A DNA stretch of 6,960 nt from an uncultured Bacteroidales bacterium (GCA_947176515.1 CAMWQZ010000055.1:1-6960); one strand, 5' to 3'; shown: positions 1 to 6,904, numbered from the stretch's first letter. Translations and numbers: made by a program. The notes: a model not told the origin generated them from the letters alone.

Positions 1-154
1 CGGCGTAGCCGTAACCGCTGCAGAGCAGCGCCAGAATGATTAGCCACATGCAAGCGCCACATTTAGTGGTGCGCAGCTTGTGGTTTGCTTCGACCACAAA
101 AACAACGGTGGCCGCATAGCGGTCAAAGAGGTCTGTTTGATAGCGGTCATACAT
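1..154 (-). CDS. Partial hypothetical protein with N-terminal membrane segment (5' part only)
   Basis: An ATG at 154 opens a minus-strand frame that stays open for 51 codons to the window edge, so only the N-terminus is visible. I do not recognise the family. Residues 1-35 are polar and end in a basic stretch (HKLRTTK). They are followed by a hydrophobic run starting at about residue 36 (MWLIILALLCSGYGYA), which would make a signal anchor or an uncleaved signal peptide. The basic residues just before it fit an N-terminus-inside orientation. A second in-frame ATG at 49 would begin right at the hydrophobic run, giving a shorter signal-peptide-like start. A stop codon at 178-176 limits the upstream extension. 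Third codon positions are GC-rich, as in the neighbouring genes, which supports coding. It lies 59 nt after dnaJ on the same strand, separated by an inverted repeat, so it is probably not tightly coupled to dnaJ. That it is a real gene is inference from frame openness, composition and spacing. Confidence 0.45.
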   Translation of the reverse strand, partial: MYDRYQTDLFDRYAATVVFVVEANHKLRTTKCGACMWLIILALLCSGYGYA

Positions 155-160
155 ATAACT

Positions 161-193
161 AACGCCCGTCAATTGTCAAAATCGACGGGCGTT
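161..193. terminator. Perfect 10-bp inverted repeat after dnaJ, terminator-like
   Basis: AACGCCCGTC at 161-170 is the exact reverse complement of GACGGGCGTT at 184-193, with a 13-nt loop. It sits 20 nt beyond the dnaJ stop codon and ends 6 nt before the ATG of the next leftward open frame, as expected of a terminator closing the grpE-dnaJ unit. The T-rich flank (GTTTTATGTTTG, from 194) is on the plus-strand side, however. In the dnaJ direction the stem is followed only by AGTTATATG. It may therefore stop antisense transcription better than dnaJ transcripts, or act as a 3' stabilising hairpin. No plus-strand gene ends at its left: all three plus frames have stops near the edge. Confidence 0.5.
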
Positions 194-213
194 GTTTTAT
201 GTTTGATTTGAAT

Positions 214-1398
214 TTATTCGAAAATGTGGCGGAATTTTGAGAAGAGACGCTGCTTCTCTGTCTCGCTCGGTTGCATGTTAGGAGAGTTTTTAAGGCTCTC
301 GATGGCAGAGCGTTCGCCGTCGCTGAGCTTCTCGGGGATATAAACCATTACGTTGATAAGCTCGTCGCCGTAGGTGTTGCCCTGGCCGGTCGGCAGACCT
401 TTGCCACGCAAGCGGAGTATCTTGCCGGGCTGTGTGCCGGGGGCGATTTTCAGACGTGCGCGTCCTTCGATTGTCGGAACATCGACCGAGCCACCTAAGG
501 TTGCGGTCGGGATGTCGAGCATAAGGTTGTAAATCACGTCTGCCCCGTCGCGGATAAGTTCGGGATGCTTAACCTCGTCGATTACAACAAGAAGGTCGCC
601 GTTTACGCCGCCATGTTCGGGGGCATTGCCTTTGCCCTTAATGGTAAGTACGTTGCCGTCTTGAACGCCAGCAGGAATTGCAAATGTAATCTGCTGGTCG
701 CGTTTTTCGACGCCCGTGCCGCGGCAGTACTGGCAGTTTTCGGTGATAATCTTACCTGTGCCATTACAACGAGGACACTCAACATGAGCCTGACTCAGAC
801 CGAAGATAGTCTGCTGGGTCTCGGTGATTGAGCCGGAGCCGTGGCACTGCGGACATGTGGCGAATGCCGTTCCGTCCTTTGCGCCTGTGCCGTTGCAATG
901 TTCACACTTGACGAAAGTAGGAATCTTCAGGGTCTTGGTTGCGCCCTTGAGAATATCCTGGAGGGTCATCTTGACGTGGATACGCAGGTTAGAACCCTTG
1001 CGCTGGGCACGGCGCTGACGACCGCCTGTTGCAGAACCGAAGCCGCTGTAGCGGCCACCGCCACCACTGACGTCGCCGAAAATGTCGCCGAACATTGAGA
1101 AAATATCGTCCATCGACATGCCGCCTGAATGGTAGAAACCACCTTGACCGCCACCACCTGGGAAGCCCTGCGGACCCATATTGAAACCGAATTGGTCATA
1201 TTTCTGACGCTTTTCGGGGTTGCTGAGGACTTCATATGCTTCGGCAGCCTCCTTAAACTTTTCTTCGGCCGCCTTGTCACCCGGATTTACGTCGGGGTGA
1301 TATTTACGGGCAAGTGTTCGGTAGGCTTTTTTTATTTCATCGTCAGAGGCTGTCTTTGACACCCCGAGCACTTCATAATAATCTCTTTTATTTTCCAT
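214..1398 (-). CDS. dnaJ: Chaperone protein DnaJ (Hsp40)
   Basis: This is a co-chaperone that delivers unfolded clients to DnaK and stimulates its ATPase in the cytoplasm. The 394-residue protein has the full type I DnaJ architecture. The J domain spans about residues 5-70 with the HPD triad at 34-36. A Gly/Phe-rich linker follows (about 73-127), holding the [13 protein letters not shown] stretch at 97-109. The zinc-binding region has four CxxCxGxG repeats at 165, 182, 208 and 222, and two beta-barrel client-binding domains run to about residue 350. All eight zinc cysteines are present, and length is normal for the family (about 370-400). The ATG lies 20 nt after the grpE stop, so the two are almost certainly co-transcribed. 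No purine-rich ribosome site precedes the start, which is common in Bacteroidota. Nothing looks truncated. The C-terminal tail (about 355-394) is charged and typical of the dimerisation end. CbpA-type J proteins are ruled out by the zinc repeats. Confidence 0.97.
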   Translation of the reverse strand: MENKRDYYEVLGVSKTASDDEIKKAYRTLARKYHPDVNPGDKAAEEKFKEAAEAYEVLSNPEKRQKYDQFGFNMGPQGFPGGGGQGGFYHSGGMSMDDIFSMFGDIFGDVSGGGGRYSGFGSATGGRQRRAQRKGSNLRIHVKMTLQDILKGATKTLKIPTFVKCEHCNGTGAKDGTAFATCPQCHGSGSITETQQTIFGLSQAHVECPRCNGTGKIITENCQYCRGTGVEKRDQQITFAIPAGVQDGNVLTIKGKGNAPEHGGVNGDLLVVIDEVKHPELIRDGADVIYNLMLDIPTATLGGSVDVPTIEGRARLKIAPGTQPGKILRLRGKGLPTGQGNTYGDELINVMVYIPEKLSDGERSAIESLKNSPNMQPSETEKQRLFSKFRHIFE

Positions 1399-1418
1399 CT
1401 TTATATGGTTTTTTAGGA

Positions 1419-2006
1419 TTATTCGCCTACAGCCACTTTGGCGTGACGTAACACTTTATCATTGATTGTATAGCCCGTCTGGGTAGTATCGATTACCTTG
1501 CCTTTGAGGTCTTCGCTCGGAGCCGGAATTGAAGCGATGGCTTCGTGGAGCTCGGGGTCGAAGTCTTTGCCGGTTGAATCCATAGCTTTGACGCCGTTAG
1601 ACTCGAGGTACTTAATCAGTTTGTTATAGATTAGCTCCATGCCTTCTCTAACTGAGTCGGCGTTGTCAGCGTCTTTGGTTGCCTTTAGGCCGCGCTCGAA
1701 GTCATCGACGATAGGCAGCAGGCCTGAAAGAACCTTTTCGGCACCATTCTTGATGATTTCGGCTTTTTCTTTAGTGACTCTTTTGCGGTAGTTGTCAAAC
1801 TCAGCCATGAGGAAAAGATACTCTTTCTTCTCTTTTTCAAGAGCTTCCTGAGTAGCTTCGAGCTGCATGGTCAGTGTCTCTACTTCGTTGGGCTCTGTTT
1901 CAGGGCTGTCAGCCACTTCTTCTAAATCGTCGGCGATTTCGGGAGCGAAATCGTTTTCATTTACATCTTGTTCAGCTTTGTGAGCTTTGTCGTTATTCTT
2001 GTCCAT
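1419..2006 (-). CDS. grpE: GrpE nucleotide exchange factor of DnaK
   Basis: GrpE is a homodimeric cytoplasmic factor that releases ADP from DnaK and so resets the chaperone cycle. The protein has 195 residues, a usual family length. Residues 1-45 are a strongly acidic, presumably disordered tail. From about 45 to 90 there is a heptad-like, charged helix that should form the long dimer coiled coil, with the family segment [11 protein letters not shown] at 70-80. [12 protein letters not shown] (96-107) belongs to the four-helix bundle. The C-terminal beta domain that touches DnaK carries FDPELHEAI (149-157) and the ending [18 protein letters not shown]. The start ATG is preceded by AT-rich sequence without a clear ribosome site. 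It lies 123 nt after ispE and 20 nt before dnaJ. Because grpE and dnaJ are heat-shock genes in most bacteria, the larger upstream gap is the likely place for their own control. No CIRCE operator (TTAGCACTC-N9-GAGTGCTAA) is visible there. Confidence 0.96.
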   Translation of the reverse strand: MDKNNDKAHKAEQDVNENDFAPEIADDLEEVADSPETEPNEVETLTMQLEATQEALEKEKKEYLFLMAEFDNYRKRVTKEKAEIIKNGAEKVLSGLLPIVDDFERGLKATKDADNADSVREGMELIYNKLIKYLESNGVKAMDSTGKDFDPELHEAIASIPAPSEDLKGKVIDTTQTGYTINDKVLRHAKVAVGE

Positions 2007-2024
2007 GAGGTATAAATTTATTAT

Positions 2025-2055
2025 CTTAATTAATTACATAATCAGTTAAAGCAAA
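2025..2055 (-). promoter_or_regulatory. Weak promoter candidate for grpE-dnaJ
   Basis: On the minus strand a TTTG (2055-2052) is followed, after 19 nt, by TAATTAAG (2032-2025), which matches only part of the Bacteroidetes -7 consensus TAnnTTTG. Initiation would fall about 10-15 nt before the grpE ATG. Another -7-like string, TAAATTTA (2020-2013), is closer to consensus but has no TTTG at the right distance and would leave almost no leader. The 123-nt gap is far longer than the 5-nt trpB-ispE or 20-nt grpE-dnaJ gaps, which is the main reason to expect a promoter here. Neither match is strong. Confidence 0.28.
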
Positions 2056-2129
2056 AACGTTGCCAAACTCGATGGTTTTGACTCCGCGTCTTTACTTTGA
2101 TAACAAATCAGACAGAATATCGTTCAAAA

Positions 2130-2978
2130 TTAGTCGGTAAAGTCAAGCTTGCCGACATAGACATCGCAATCGTTCATCAGCTGCGCGGCTGCCTCTGCCA
2201 TTTTGACATCGCCGAAAAGTCCGTAGACGGCCGAACCGCTTCCGCTCATTGAAGCGTAAACGGCGCCGGAGTCATACATTTTTTGTTTGATGGCGGCGAT
2301 GGCCGGCTTAGCGGCGAAGATGTGAGGCTCAAAACCATTGAACAGCAGTTCTCGCCATTCTGCAGGGGCATGTTGTGTGACAGCTACTTCTGTGTATGTC
2401 GCTGGAGTCTGAGGCCTAACGCCTCCATAGGCTTCGGCTGTCGAAACGCTGATGCCCTTTGGTTTGGCAATGACGATATGCGTTGTGCCATCGTAACGCA
2501 GGTCGATAGGCTGCATTTCCGTTCCCGTTCCGCTGCAAAGCATTGGCCTGTTATAGATAAAGAAAGGACAATCCGCTCCAAGCGTGGCTGCTATCTCGCA
2601 TAATGTCTTTTTATCTAATCCGATTGAAAACAGGCTGTTAAGCGCTGTCAGTGTAAACGACGCGTCAGCCGAGCCGCCACCCAATCCTGCTCCGTCAGGT
2701 ATTATTTTGTGGAGATATATGTCGACGGGGGGCAGGTCTCCGGCGAGCCAGTCGTTGAGGCGTGACCATGCTTTGTAGACAAGGTTTTTTTCTGGCGGAC
2801 AGTCTACAGGGCGACCAGTCGTAGTTAGCGTAGTTACATCGTTCTTGGCAGGGACGATTTCGAGTATATCACGCCAGCCGACAGGTATCATAACCATATC
2901 AAGGTCGTGGTAACCGTCAGGACGTTTTGCGACGATGTTTAAGCCGAGGTTGATTTTAGCGTTGGGAAAAACTATCAT
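2130..2978 (-). CDS. ispE: 4-diphosphocytidyl-2-C-methyl-D-erythritol kinase
   Basis: IspE is the ATP-dependent kinase of the MEP (non-mevalonate) isoprenoid pathway. It phosphorylates the 2-hydroxyl of CDP-methylerythritol in the cytoplasm. The 282-residue protein is a GHMP-family kinase of normal IspE length. The N-terminal substrate motif is PNAKINLGLNI (residues 5-15), with the expected lysine at 8. The glycine-rich ATP loop is PDGAGLGGGSADAS at 94-107. GADCPFF at 134-140 supplies the probable catalytic aspartate D136. The third GHMP motif is SMSGSGSAVYGLF at 243-255. All key residues expected from the family are present. The start ATG lies only 5 nt after the trpB2 stop, so translational coupling is likely. 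This spacing also fixes the start, since an earlier one would overlap trpB2. The neighbours give no pathway context: no other MEP gene is in the window. Homoserine or mevalonate kinases share the fold but lack this N-terminal and GADCPFF combination. Confidence 0.95.
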   Translation of the reverse strand: MIVFPNAKINLGLNIVAKRPDGYHDLDMVMIPVGWRDILEIVPAKNDVTTLTTTGRPVDCPPEKNLVYKAWSRLNDWLAGDLPPVDIYLHKIIPDGAGLGGGSADASFTLTALNSLFSIGLDKKTLCEIAATLGADCPFFIYNRPMLCSGTGTEMQPIDLRYDGTTHIVIAKPKGISVSTAEAYGGVRPQTPATYTEVAVTQHAPAEWRELLFNGFEPHIFAAKPAIAAIKQKMYDSGAVYASMSGSGSAVYGLFGDVKMAEAAAQLMNDCDVYVGKLDFTD

Positions 2979-2983
2979 TAGTC

Positions 2984-4345
2984 TTATAGTTTCTTAAGGT
3001 CAGCAGTGTTGGCTTTGATTTCTTCGTCGGGGACTTCGTAATTTGCCAAATCTCCGGCAAAGTATCGGTCATAAGCTGTCATGTCGATAAGGCCGTGGCC
3101 AGAAAGATTGAAAAGTATGACTTTCTTTTCTCCGGCTTCTTTTGCGGCGATGGCTTCGCGGATAGCTGCGGCAATAGCGTGTGAAGATTCGGGCGCCGGT
3201 ATGATTCCTTCAGCCTTTGCAAACAGTGTGGCTGCATCAAAGGTCTCAATCTGAGGTATATCGACGGCGTCGATAAGTTTATCTTCTTTTAGGCGGCTAA
3301 CTACTGACCCGGCGCCGTGATATCGCAGGCCTCCGGCGTGGATATTGGCAGGTGAGAACTTATGACCGAGCGTAAGCATAGGTATCATAGGCGTATATCC
3401 GGCTTCATCGCCAAAATCATAACTGAAGACTCCGCGAGTCAATTTAGGGCATGATGCCGGCTCGGCGGCAATAAAGCGAGTGGTGTAACCATCGTTGAGA
3501 TTGTGACGCAGAAACGGGAATGCGATGCCAGAGAAATTACTTCCGCCACCAAAACAGCCGATGACGGTGTCGGGGTATTCGCCTGCCATTTCCATCTGTT
3601 TTTCAGCTTCGAGACCGATTACAGTCTGATGAAGGGCCACATGGTTGAGCACAGATCCAAGCGCGTATTTGCAGTTTGGTGTAGTCATAGCAAGCTCGAC
3701 AGCTTCGCTGATAGCTGTGCCGAGCGAGCCCTGATAGTTTGGATGAGCAGTGATGATGTCTCGTCCGGCGCGAGTCGACATACTTGGCGACGCAATCACC
3801 TCGGCCCCGTAGGTTTGCATTATTGATCGGCGATAAGGCTTCTGATTGTAAGAAATCTTCACCATGTAGACAGCCAGGTCGATGCCAAACATTTTGCATG
3901 CCATTGACAGGGCTGCTCCCCACTGGCCGGCGCCGGTTTCAGTAGTTATATTTGTCACGCCCTGCTGCTTGCAGAAATAAGCTTGCGGAATTGCCGAATT
4001 AAGTTTGTGTGAGCCGACGGGACTCACGCTTTCATTTTTAAAATATATGTGAGCCGGGGTGTCAAGTGCTTTTTCGAGTCCTCGGGCGCGCACAAGAGGC
4101 GTCGGGCGCCATATTTTATAGAGTTCTCTGACTGGCTCGGGGATTTCAATCCATGAGTCGGTAAAATTCATTTCCTGGTCTGAAGCCTCTTTCGAAAAAA
4201 GAGGATACAGGTCTTCGGCTGTGACGGGTTTGCCTGTGGCCGGGCTTAGCATCGGCAGTGGCTTGTTAGGCATGGATGGAATGATGTTAAACCATGCTTG
4301 GGGAATGTCTTTTTCCTGTAAAATGAATTTCTTTGACTCTGACAT
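2984..4345 (-). CDS. trpB: Tryptophan synthase beta subunit, TrpB2 type
   Basis: This is a PLP-dependent fold-type II enzyme that joins indole and L-serine to make L-tryptophan. At 453 residues it is longer than the common TrpB1 (about 400). It has the extended N-terminus and the sequence ETGAGQWG (136-143), where TrpB1 enzymes usually read ETGAGQHG; both features point to the TrpB2 group. Other landmarks are IWRPTPLVRA (78-87), the PLP lysine in GSHKLNSA (K114), the phosphate-binding loop GGGSN (266-270) and the C-terminal NLSGHG (413-418). The presumed catalytic glutamate is E136. No trpA or other trp gene adjoins it; it sits 39 nt after dnaG and 5 nt before ispE. TrpB2 proteins are known to interact weakly or not at all with TrpA. 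A role in indole salvage or serine deamination is therefore possible, but that is inference. No promoter-like TTTG element is visible in the dnaG-trpB gap, so co-transcription with dnaG is likely. Confidence 0.93.
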   Translation of the reverse strand: MSESKKFILQEKDIPQAWFNIIPSMPNKPLPMLSPATGKPVTAEDLYPLFSKEASDQEMNFTDSWIEIPEPVRELYKIWRPTPLVRARGLEKALDTPAHIYFKNESVSPVGSHKLNSAIPQAYFCKQQGVTNITTETGAGQWGAALSMACKMFGIDLAVYMVKISYNQKPYRRSIMQTYGAEVIASPSMSTRAGRDIITAHPNYQGSLGTAISEAVELAMTTPNCKYALGSVLNHVALHQTVIGLEAEKQMEMAGEYPDTVIGCFGGGSNFSGIAFPFLRHNLNDGYTTRFIAAEPASCPKLTRGVFSYDFGDEAGYTPMIPMLTLGHKFSPANIHAGGLRYHGAGSVVSRLKEDKLIDAVDIPQIETFDAATLFAKAEGIIPAPESSHAIAAAIREAIAAKEAGEKKVILFNLSGHGLIDMTAYDRYFAGDLANYEVPDEEIKANTADLKKL

Positions 4346-4384
4346 ACACAGATTGATTTTGTGTTTTATATTAAAAATTTTTTA

Positions 4385-6610
4385 TCATTTGTTATGTAGG
4401 TTGTTTTTGGGGCGCGGAGCCACGATTCGCTCGCCGAGATATTTCGCAAACTCTTGCTGGGTCGTCTTTTGGTCGACATATTTTTGAAGCAACATCCTCA
4501 CAACAGCCTGGTCGGAGGCTGTCGCAAGCTGTTGCTCAGTCTCTTTTATCTCGTAAAGCAAAATGCCATAGAGCAGTTCGTAGACGGCGCGTGGCACGAG
4601 CTCAATCAGACGGTCGCGTTCGGTTTCAATCTTTGAGAATTTGGAGTGTATCTTGCTGAGTTTGTGGCGCTCGCTGACAAGTTCTGTCGCCAATAGGCGC
4701 ACTTCGTCGTCGGGCGACGAGCATAGGCGTTGCTCTACATAATGCTCAGCGAAGTCTGTCAGTCGGGTATTGTAGTCAGATTCAAGCTGAGCTTGCATGG
4801 CGATTTCTTTTGCCTTTATCTCGCTGACCGACAACGACTGGCTGCCGATTTCTTCGCTGATACGCTTTTCATCGGCGGCGCGTTGCTCGTTAAGACGTTT
4901 TATGCAAGCCTGATGGTCGGCCGACCATGACCCTCCCGACAATGCTACCACTTGATTGAAGGTTCGATGAAATAACGGCACTGAAAAACGTATGTCCTCT
5001 TTCATCAATTCATAATTGATGTAGTCTACGGTCTTTAGAGTTGTGGGTTCGCCGTTTTCATCTTCGGCTTCACAAAGGTCGACCATACCATATTTGAGCA
5101 CAAAACGCAAAAGCTCGCGCTCAAATGGTTCGAGAAATTTTTCTTTGCCTTCGAGTATAGGCGTTTTTTTCTGAGGTGTGGCGAGTGCTTGACTCGTAGA
5201 TGCATTTGGTTCTGTTGTTGTCTGTGGGTCCGACTGCTGAATGTCGGCTATTGAGTTGCGAGCTTCGGATTGTCGTGATTGTCGCTCGATGTTTTCGTTG
5301 CGTTCGGCAATAAGTTTTGATAGCTGAAGCATCAGCACTTGCTCGTCAATTTCAAAGGCTCGCGAACATTCAGCGAGATACACGGTCCGCGTCACGGCGT
5401 CGGGGATGACGGCAATCGTGCGGAGTATATCGGTGATTACGCGGCTACGGGCTATCGGGTCCCCGGCTGCATCTTTTAGCAGGATATTGGTCTTGAAACG
5501 TATAAAGTCAGTCTCATTTGCTGCGAGATAATCCTCAAGCTCCTGGGCGCTGTGGCTCTGGGCGAAAGAGTCAGGGTCGTCGCCATCGGGCAATGACAGC
5601 ACTTTCACGTTAATGCCCTCTGCGAGAATCATGTCGATGCCTCTAAGCGAGGCTTTAATGCCTGCTGCGTCAGAGTCATAGATGACGGTGATATTGTCGG
5701 TAAAGCGATGAATGAGTCTGATTTGACCTTCGGTTAGCGATGTGCCTGACGATGCCACTACATTTTCCACGCCTGACTGGTGCATCGAGATAACGTCCAT
5801 ATAGCCTTCGACGAGGATACATTTGTTTTTCTTTGCAATCGACTGTTTTGCTTGGTAGAGGCCATACAGTTCGCGGCTCTTGCTATATATGATTGATTCT
5901 GGCGAGTTGACATATTTTGCCATGCTCTTGTCGCTGCGCAATGTGCGTCCTCCAAAAGCCACCACCTTGCCGGAAACACTATGGACGGGATAGATGACGC
6001 GCCCCTTGAAACGGTCGTAGACAGTGCCGCGTTCACTGCGGATGCAGAGTCCTGTTTCAATCAGATATTTTTCGTTGTAACCTTTTGCCAACGCTTCGTT
6101 GAGGAGGGTGTTGCCGTGCTCGATGGCATAGCCAAGATGAAATTTGGCTATCATCGCGTCGTTGATGCCGCGCTGACGGAAATAAGCGAGGCCGATTTCT
6201 CGACCATCGGGGGTGTCTGCAAGGTTTGATTCGAAATGTTGCAAGGCAAAGGCGTTGACTGCCAACATTGATTCGCGTTGCGATTCCTCCTGCCGCTCTT
6301 GCTCGCTCATTTCATGCTCGACAATCTCGATATTGTATTTCTTGGCGAGATATCGCAGAGCTTCCTGATAGCTGAGCTGCTCGAGTTCCATTATAAAATT
6401 GACCGGTGAGCCTCCCTTGCCACAGCTAAAGCACTTGCAGATGCCCTTTGCCTTTGACACTGAAAACGATGGGGTTCGTTCGTTATGAAAAGGGCAGAGA
6501 CCAATATAGTTGGCTCCTCGGCGCTTAAGACTGACGAAGTCACTCACTACGTCGACTATGTCTGCAGTGTCGAGAATGCGTTGTACTGTTTCACGATCAA
6601 TTTTCTTCAT
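4385..6610 (-). CDS. dnaG: DNA primase DnaG
   Basis: DnaG synthesises the short RNA primers for replication, working with the DnaB helicase at the fork. The N-terminal CHC2 zinc domain is intact, with ligands C39, H42, C60 and C63 in CPFH and CFSCGKGG. The RNA-polymerase core covers about residues 120-370. It includes FKGRVIYPVHSVSGKVVAFGGR (201-222, basic/RNAP region) and the TOPRIM residues: E268 in LVEGYMD, D312 and D314 in YDSDAAG, and the acidic PDGDDPDSF (341-349). After about 430 comes a polar Q/S/T-rich linker (to about 485) and then a helical, charged C-terminal part to 741. The whole is roughly 160 residues longer than E. coli DnaG (581). The C-terminal part should hold the helicase-binding domain, but I cannot see a diagnostic motif in it. 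An in-frame TAA at 6625-6623 with no other ATG in between fixes the start. Nothing suggests a frameshift. It heads the leftward gene cluster. Confidence 0.97.
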   Translation of the reverse strand: MKKIDRETVQRILDTADIVDVVSDFVSLKRRGANYIGLCPFHNERTPSFSVSKAKGICKCFSCGKGGSPVNFIMELEQLSYQEALRYLAKKYNIEIVEHEMSEQERQEESQRESMLAVNAFALQHFESNLADTPDGREIGLAYFRQRGINDAMIAKFHLGYAIEHGNTLLNEALAKGYNEKYLIETGLCIRSERGTVYDRFKGRVIYPVHSVSGKVVAFGGRTLRSDKSMAKYVNSPESIIYSKSRELYGLYQAKQSIAKKNKCILVEGYMDVISMHQSGVENVVASSGTSLTEGQIRLIHRFTDNITVIYDSDAAGIKASLRGIDMILAEGINVKVLSLPDGDDPDSFAQSHSAQELEDYLAANETDFIRFKTNILLKDAAGDPIARSRVITDILRTIAVIPDAVTRTVYLAECSRAFEIDEQVLMLQLSKLIAERNENIERQSRQSEARNSIADIQQSDPQTTTEPNASTSQALATPQKKTPILEGKEKFLEPFERELLRFVLKYGMVDLCEAEDENGEPTTLKTVDYINYELMKEDIRFSVPLFHRTFNQVVALSGGSWSADHQACIKRLNEQRAADEKRISEEIGSQSLSVSEIKAKEIAMQAQLESDYNTRLTDFAEHYVEQRLCSSPDDEVRLLATELVSERHKLSKIHSKFSKIETERDRLIELVPRAVYELLYGILLYEIKETEQQLATASDQAVVRMLLQKYVDQKTTQQEFAKYLGERIVAPRPKNNLHNK

Positions 6611-6617
6611 ACTTATG

Positions 6618-6625
6618 CAAAATTA
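6618..6625 (-). promoter_or_regulatory. Second TAATTTTG element next to the dnaG start
   Basis: The minus strand reads TAATTTTG, a full match to the Bacteroidetes -7 consensus TAnnTTTG, ending 7 nt before the dnaG ATG. No TTTG is found 19-21 nt upstream; the bases there read CTTCC. If used, it would give a nearly leaderless mRNA. It may instead be a chance or non-promoter copy of the same 10-mer found in the distal promoter. Confidence 0.2.
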
Positions 6626-6668
6626 GCAATATTTCGTGAGTATCGGAAGAGCTCTGGGGTAAAATAAC

Positions 6669-6694
6669 AATGGAGATTCTCACGAACCTCCATT
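6669..6694. terminator. Hairpin in the predicted dnaG leader, bidirectional terminator-like
   Basis: AATGGAG (6669-6675) pairs with CTCCATT (6688-6694). After one A/C mismatch the stem continues with TTC (6677-6679) and GAA (6684-6686) around a 4-nt loop. Both sides have T-rich tails: ATTTTCTT on the plus side, and GTTATTTTA on the minus side after the stem. In the dnaG direction it lies between the likely promoter and the start codon, about 60 nt before the ATG, so it could attenuate transcription. It could alternatively terminate a leftward transcript entering from beyond the window, or one running rightward. No gene ends near it inside the window. Confidence 0.5.
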
Positions 6695-6795
6695 ATTTTC
6701 TTACACATAGTACTTAATGTTAGATTTATATGTCTATTCCAGATTTATTTATTATATGAAAAAGCGTTTATTTACTCTCTTATTGTTTTGCGTTA

Positions 6796-6826
6796 CAAAA
6801 TTAGCCATAAAAAATCACTGTGCAAA
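6796..6826 (-). promoter_or_regulatory. Probable dnaG promoter, Bacteroidetes type
   Basis: Read on the minus strand, TTTG (6826-6823) is followed after exactly 19 nt by TAATTTTG (6803-6796). This matches the primary-sigma promoter form of Bacteroidetes (TTTG near -33, TAnnTTTG near -7) at every conserved base and with typical spacing. Initiation would be expected around 6790-6793, giving a leader of about 180 nt before the dnaG ATG. It would serve dnaG and, by the close spacing, trpB2 and ispE. Confidence 0.6.
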
Positions 6827-6874
6827 ATATTTTTGGGGTGCAAACTGAATGCTTATACTTGTTAAAATGAAATT

Positions 6875-6904
6875 TTTGGCTGATAAATTTATATTTTTAT
6901 ATTG
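6875..6904 (+). promoter_or_regulatory. Candidate rightward promoter, Bacteroidetes type with a shortened -7
   Basis: On the plus strand TTTG (6875-6878) is followed after 19 nt by TATATTG (6898-6904), one T short of TAnnTTTG. Initiation near 6908-6912 would place the start about 20 nt before the ATG at 6932. The surroundings are very AT-rich, so a chance match is possible. Confidence 0.33.

Noticed and set aside
271..1359. Several plus-strand frames opposite dnaJ.
   Set aside because: They are antisense shadows of a fully conserved dnaJ, have no coherent domains, and arise from the GC-rich codon use of the real gene.
2059..2082. Short CAAA/TTTG pairing between ispE and grpE as a terminator.
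   Set aside because: Only four consecutive A/T-rich pairs form, with no T-tract placed to follow the stem.
3503..3923. Frames of about 106 codons on both strands within trpB.
   Set aside because: They overlap the conserved catalytic part of TrpB2, including GGGSN and the segments around it, and show no protein-like sequence of their own.
4373..4382. AAAAATTTTT palindrome between dnaG and trpB as a possible terminator.
   Set aside because: The stem would be only A-T pairs with no loop; it is far too weak, and the 39-nt gap fits co-transcription.
6756..6848. A 30-codon plus-strand frame starting MKKRLFTLLLFCVT, resembling a signal peptide.
   Set aside because: It lies across the well-matched leftward dnaG promoter, loses its signal-like character after about 14 residues, stops at once without a mature protein, and sits in AT-rich DNA where Lys/Leu/Phe codons arise by chance.
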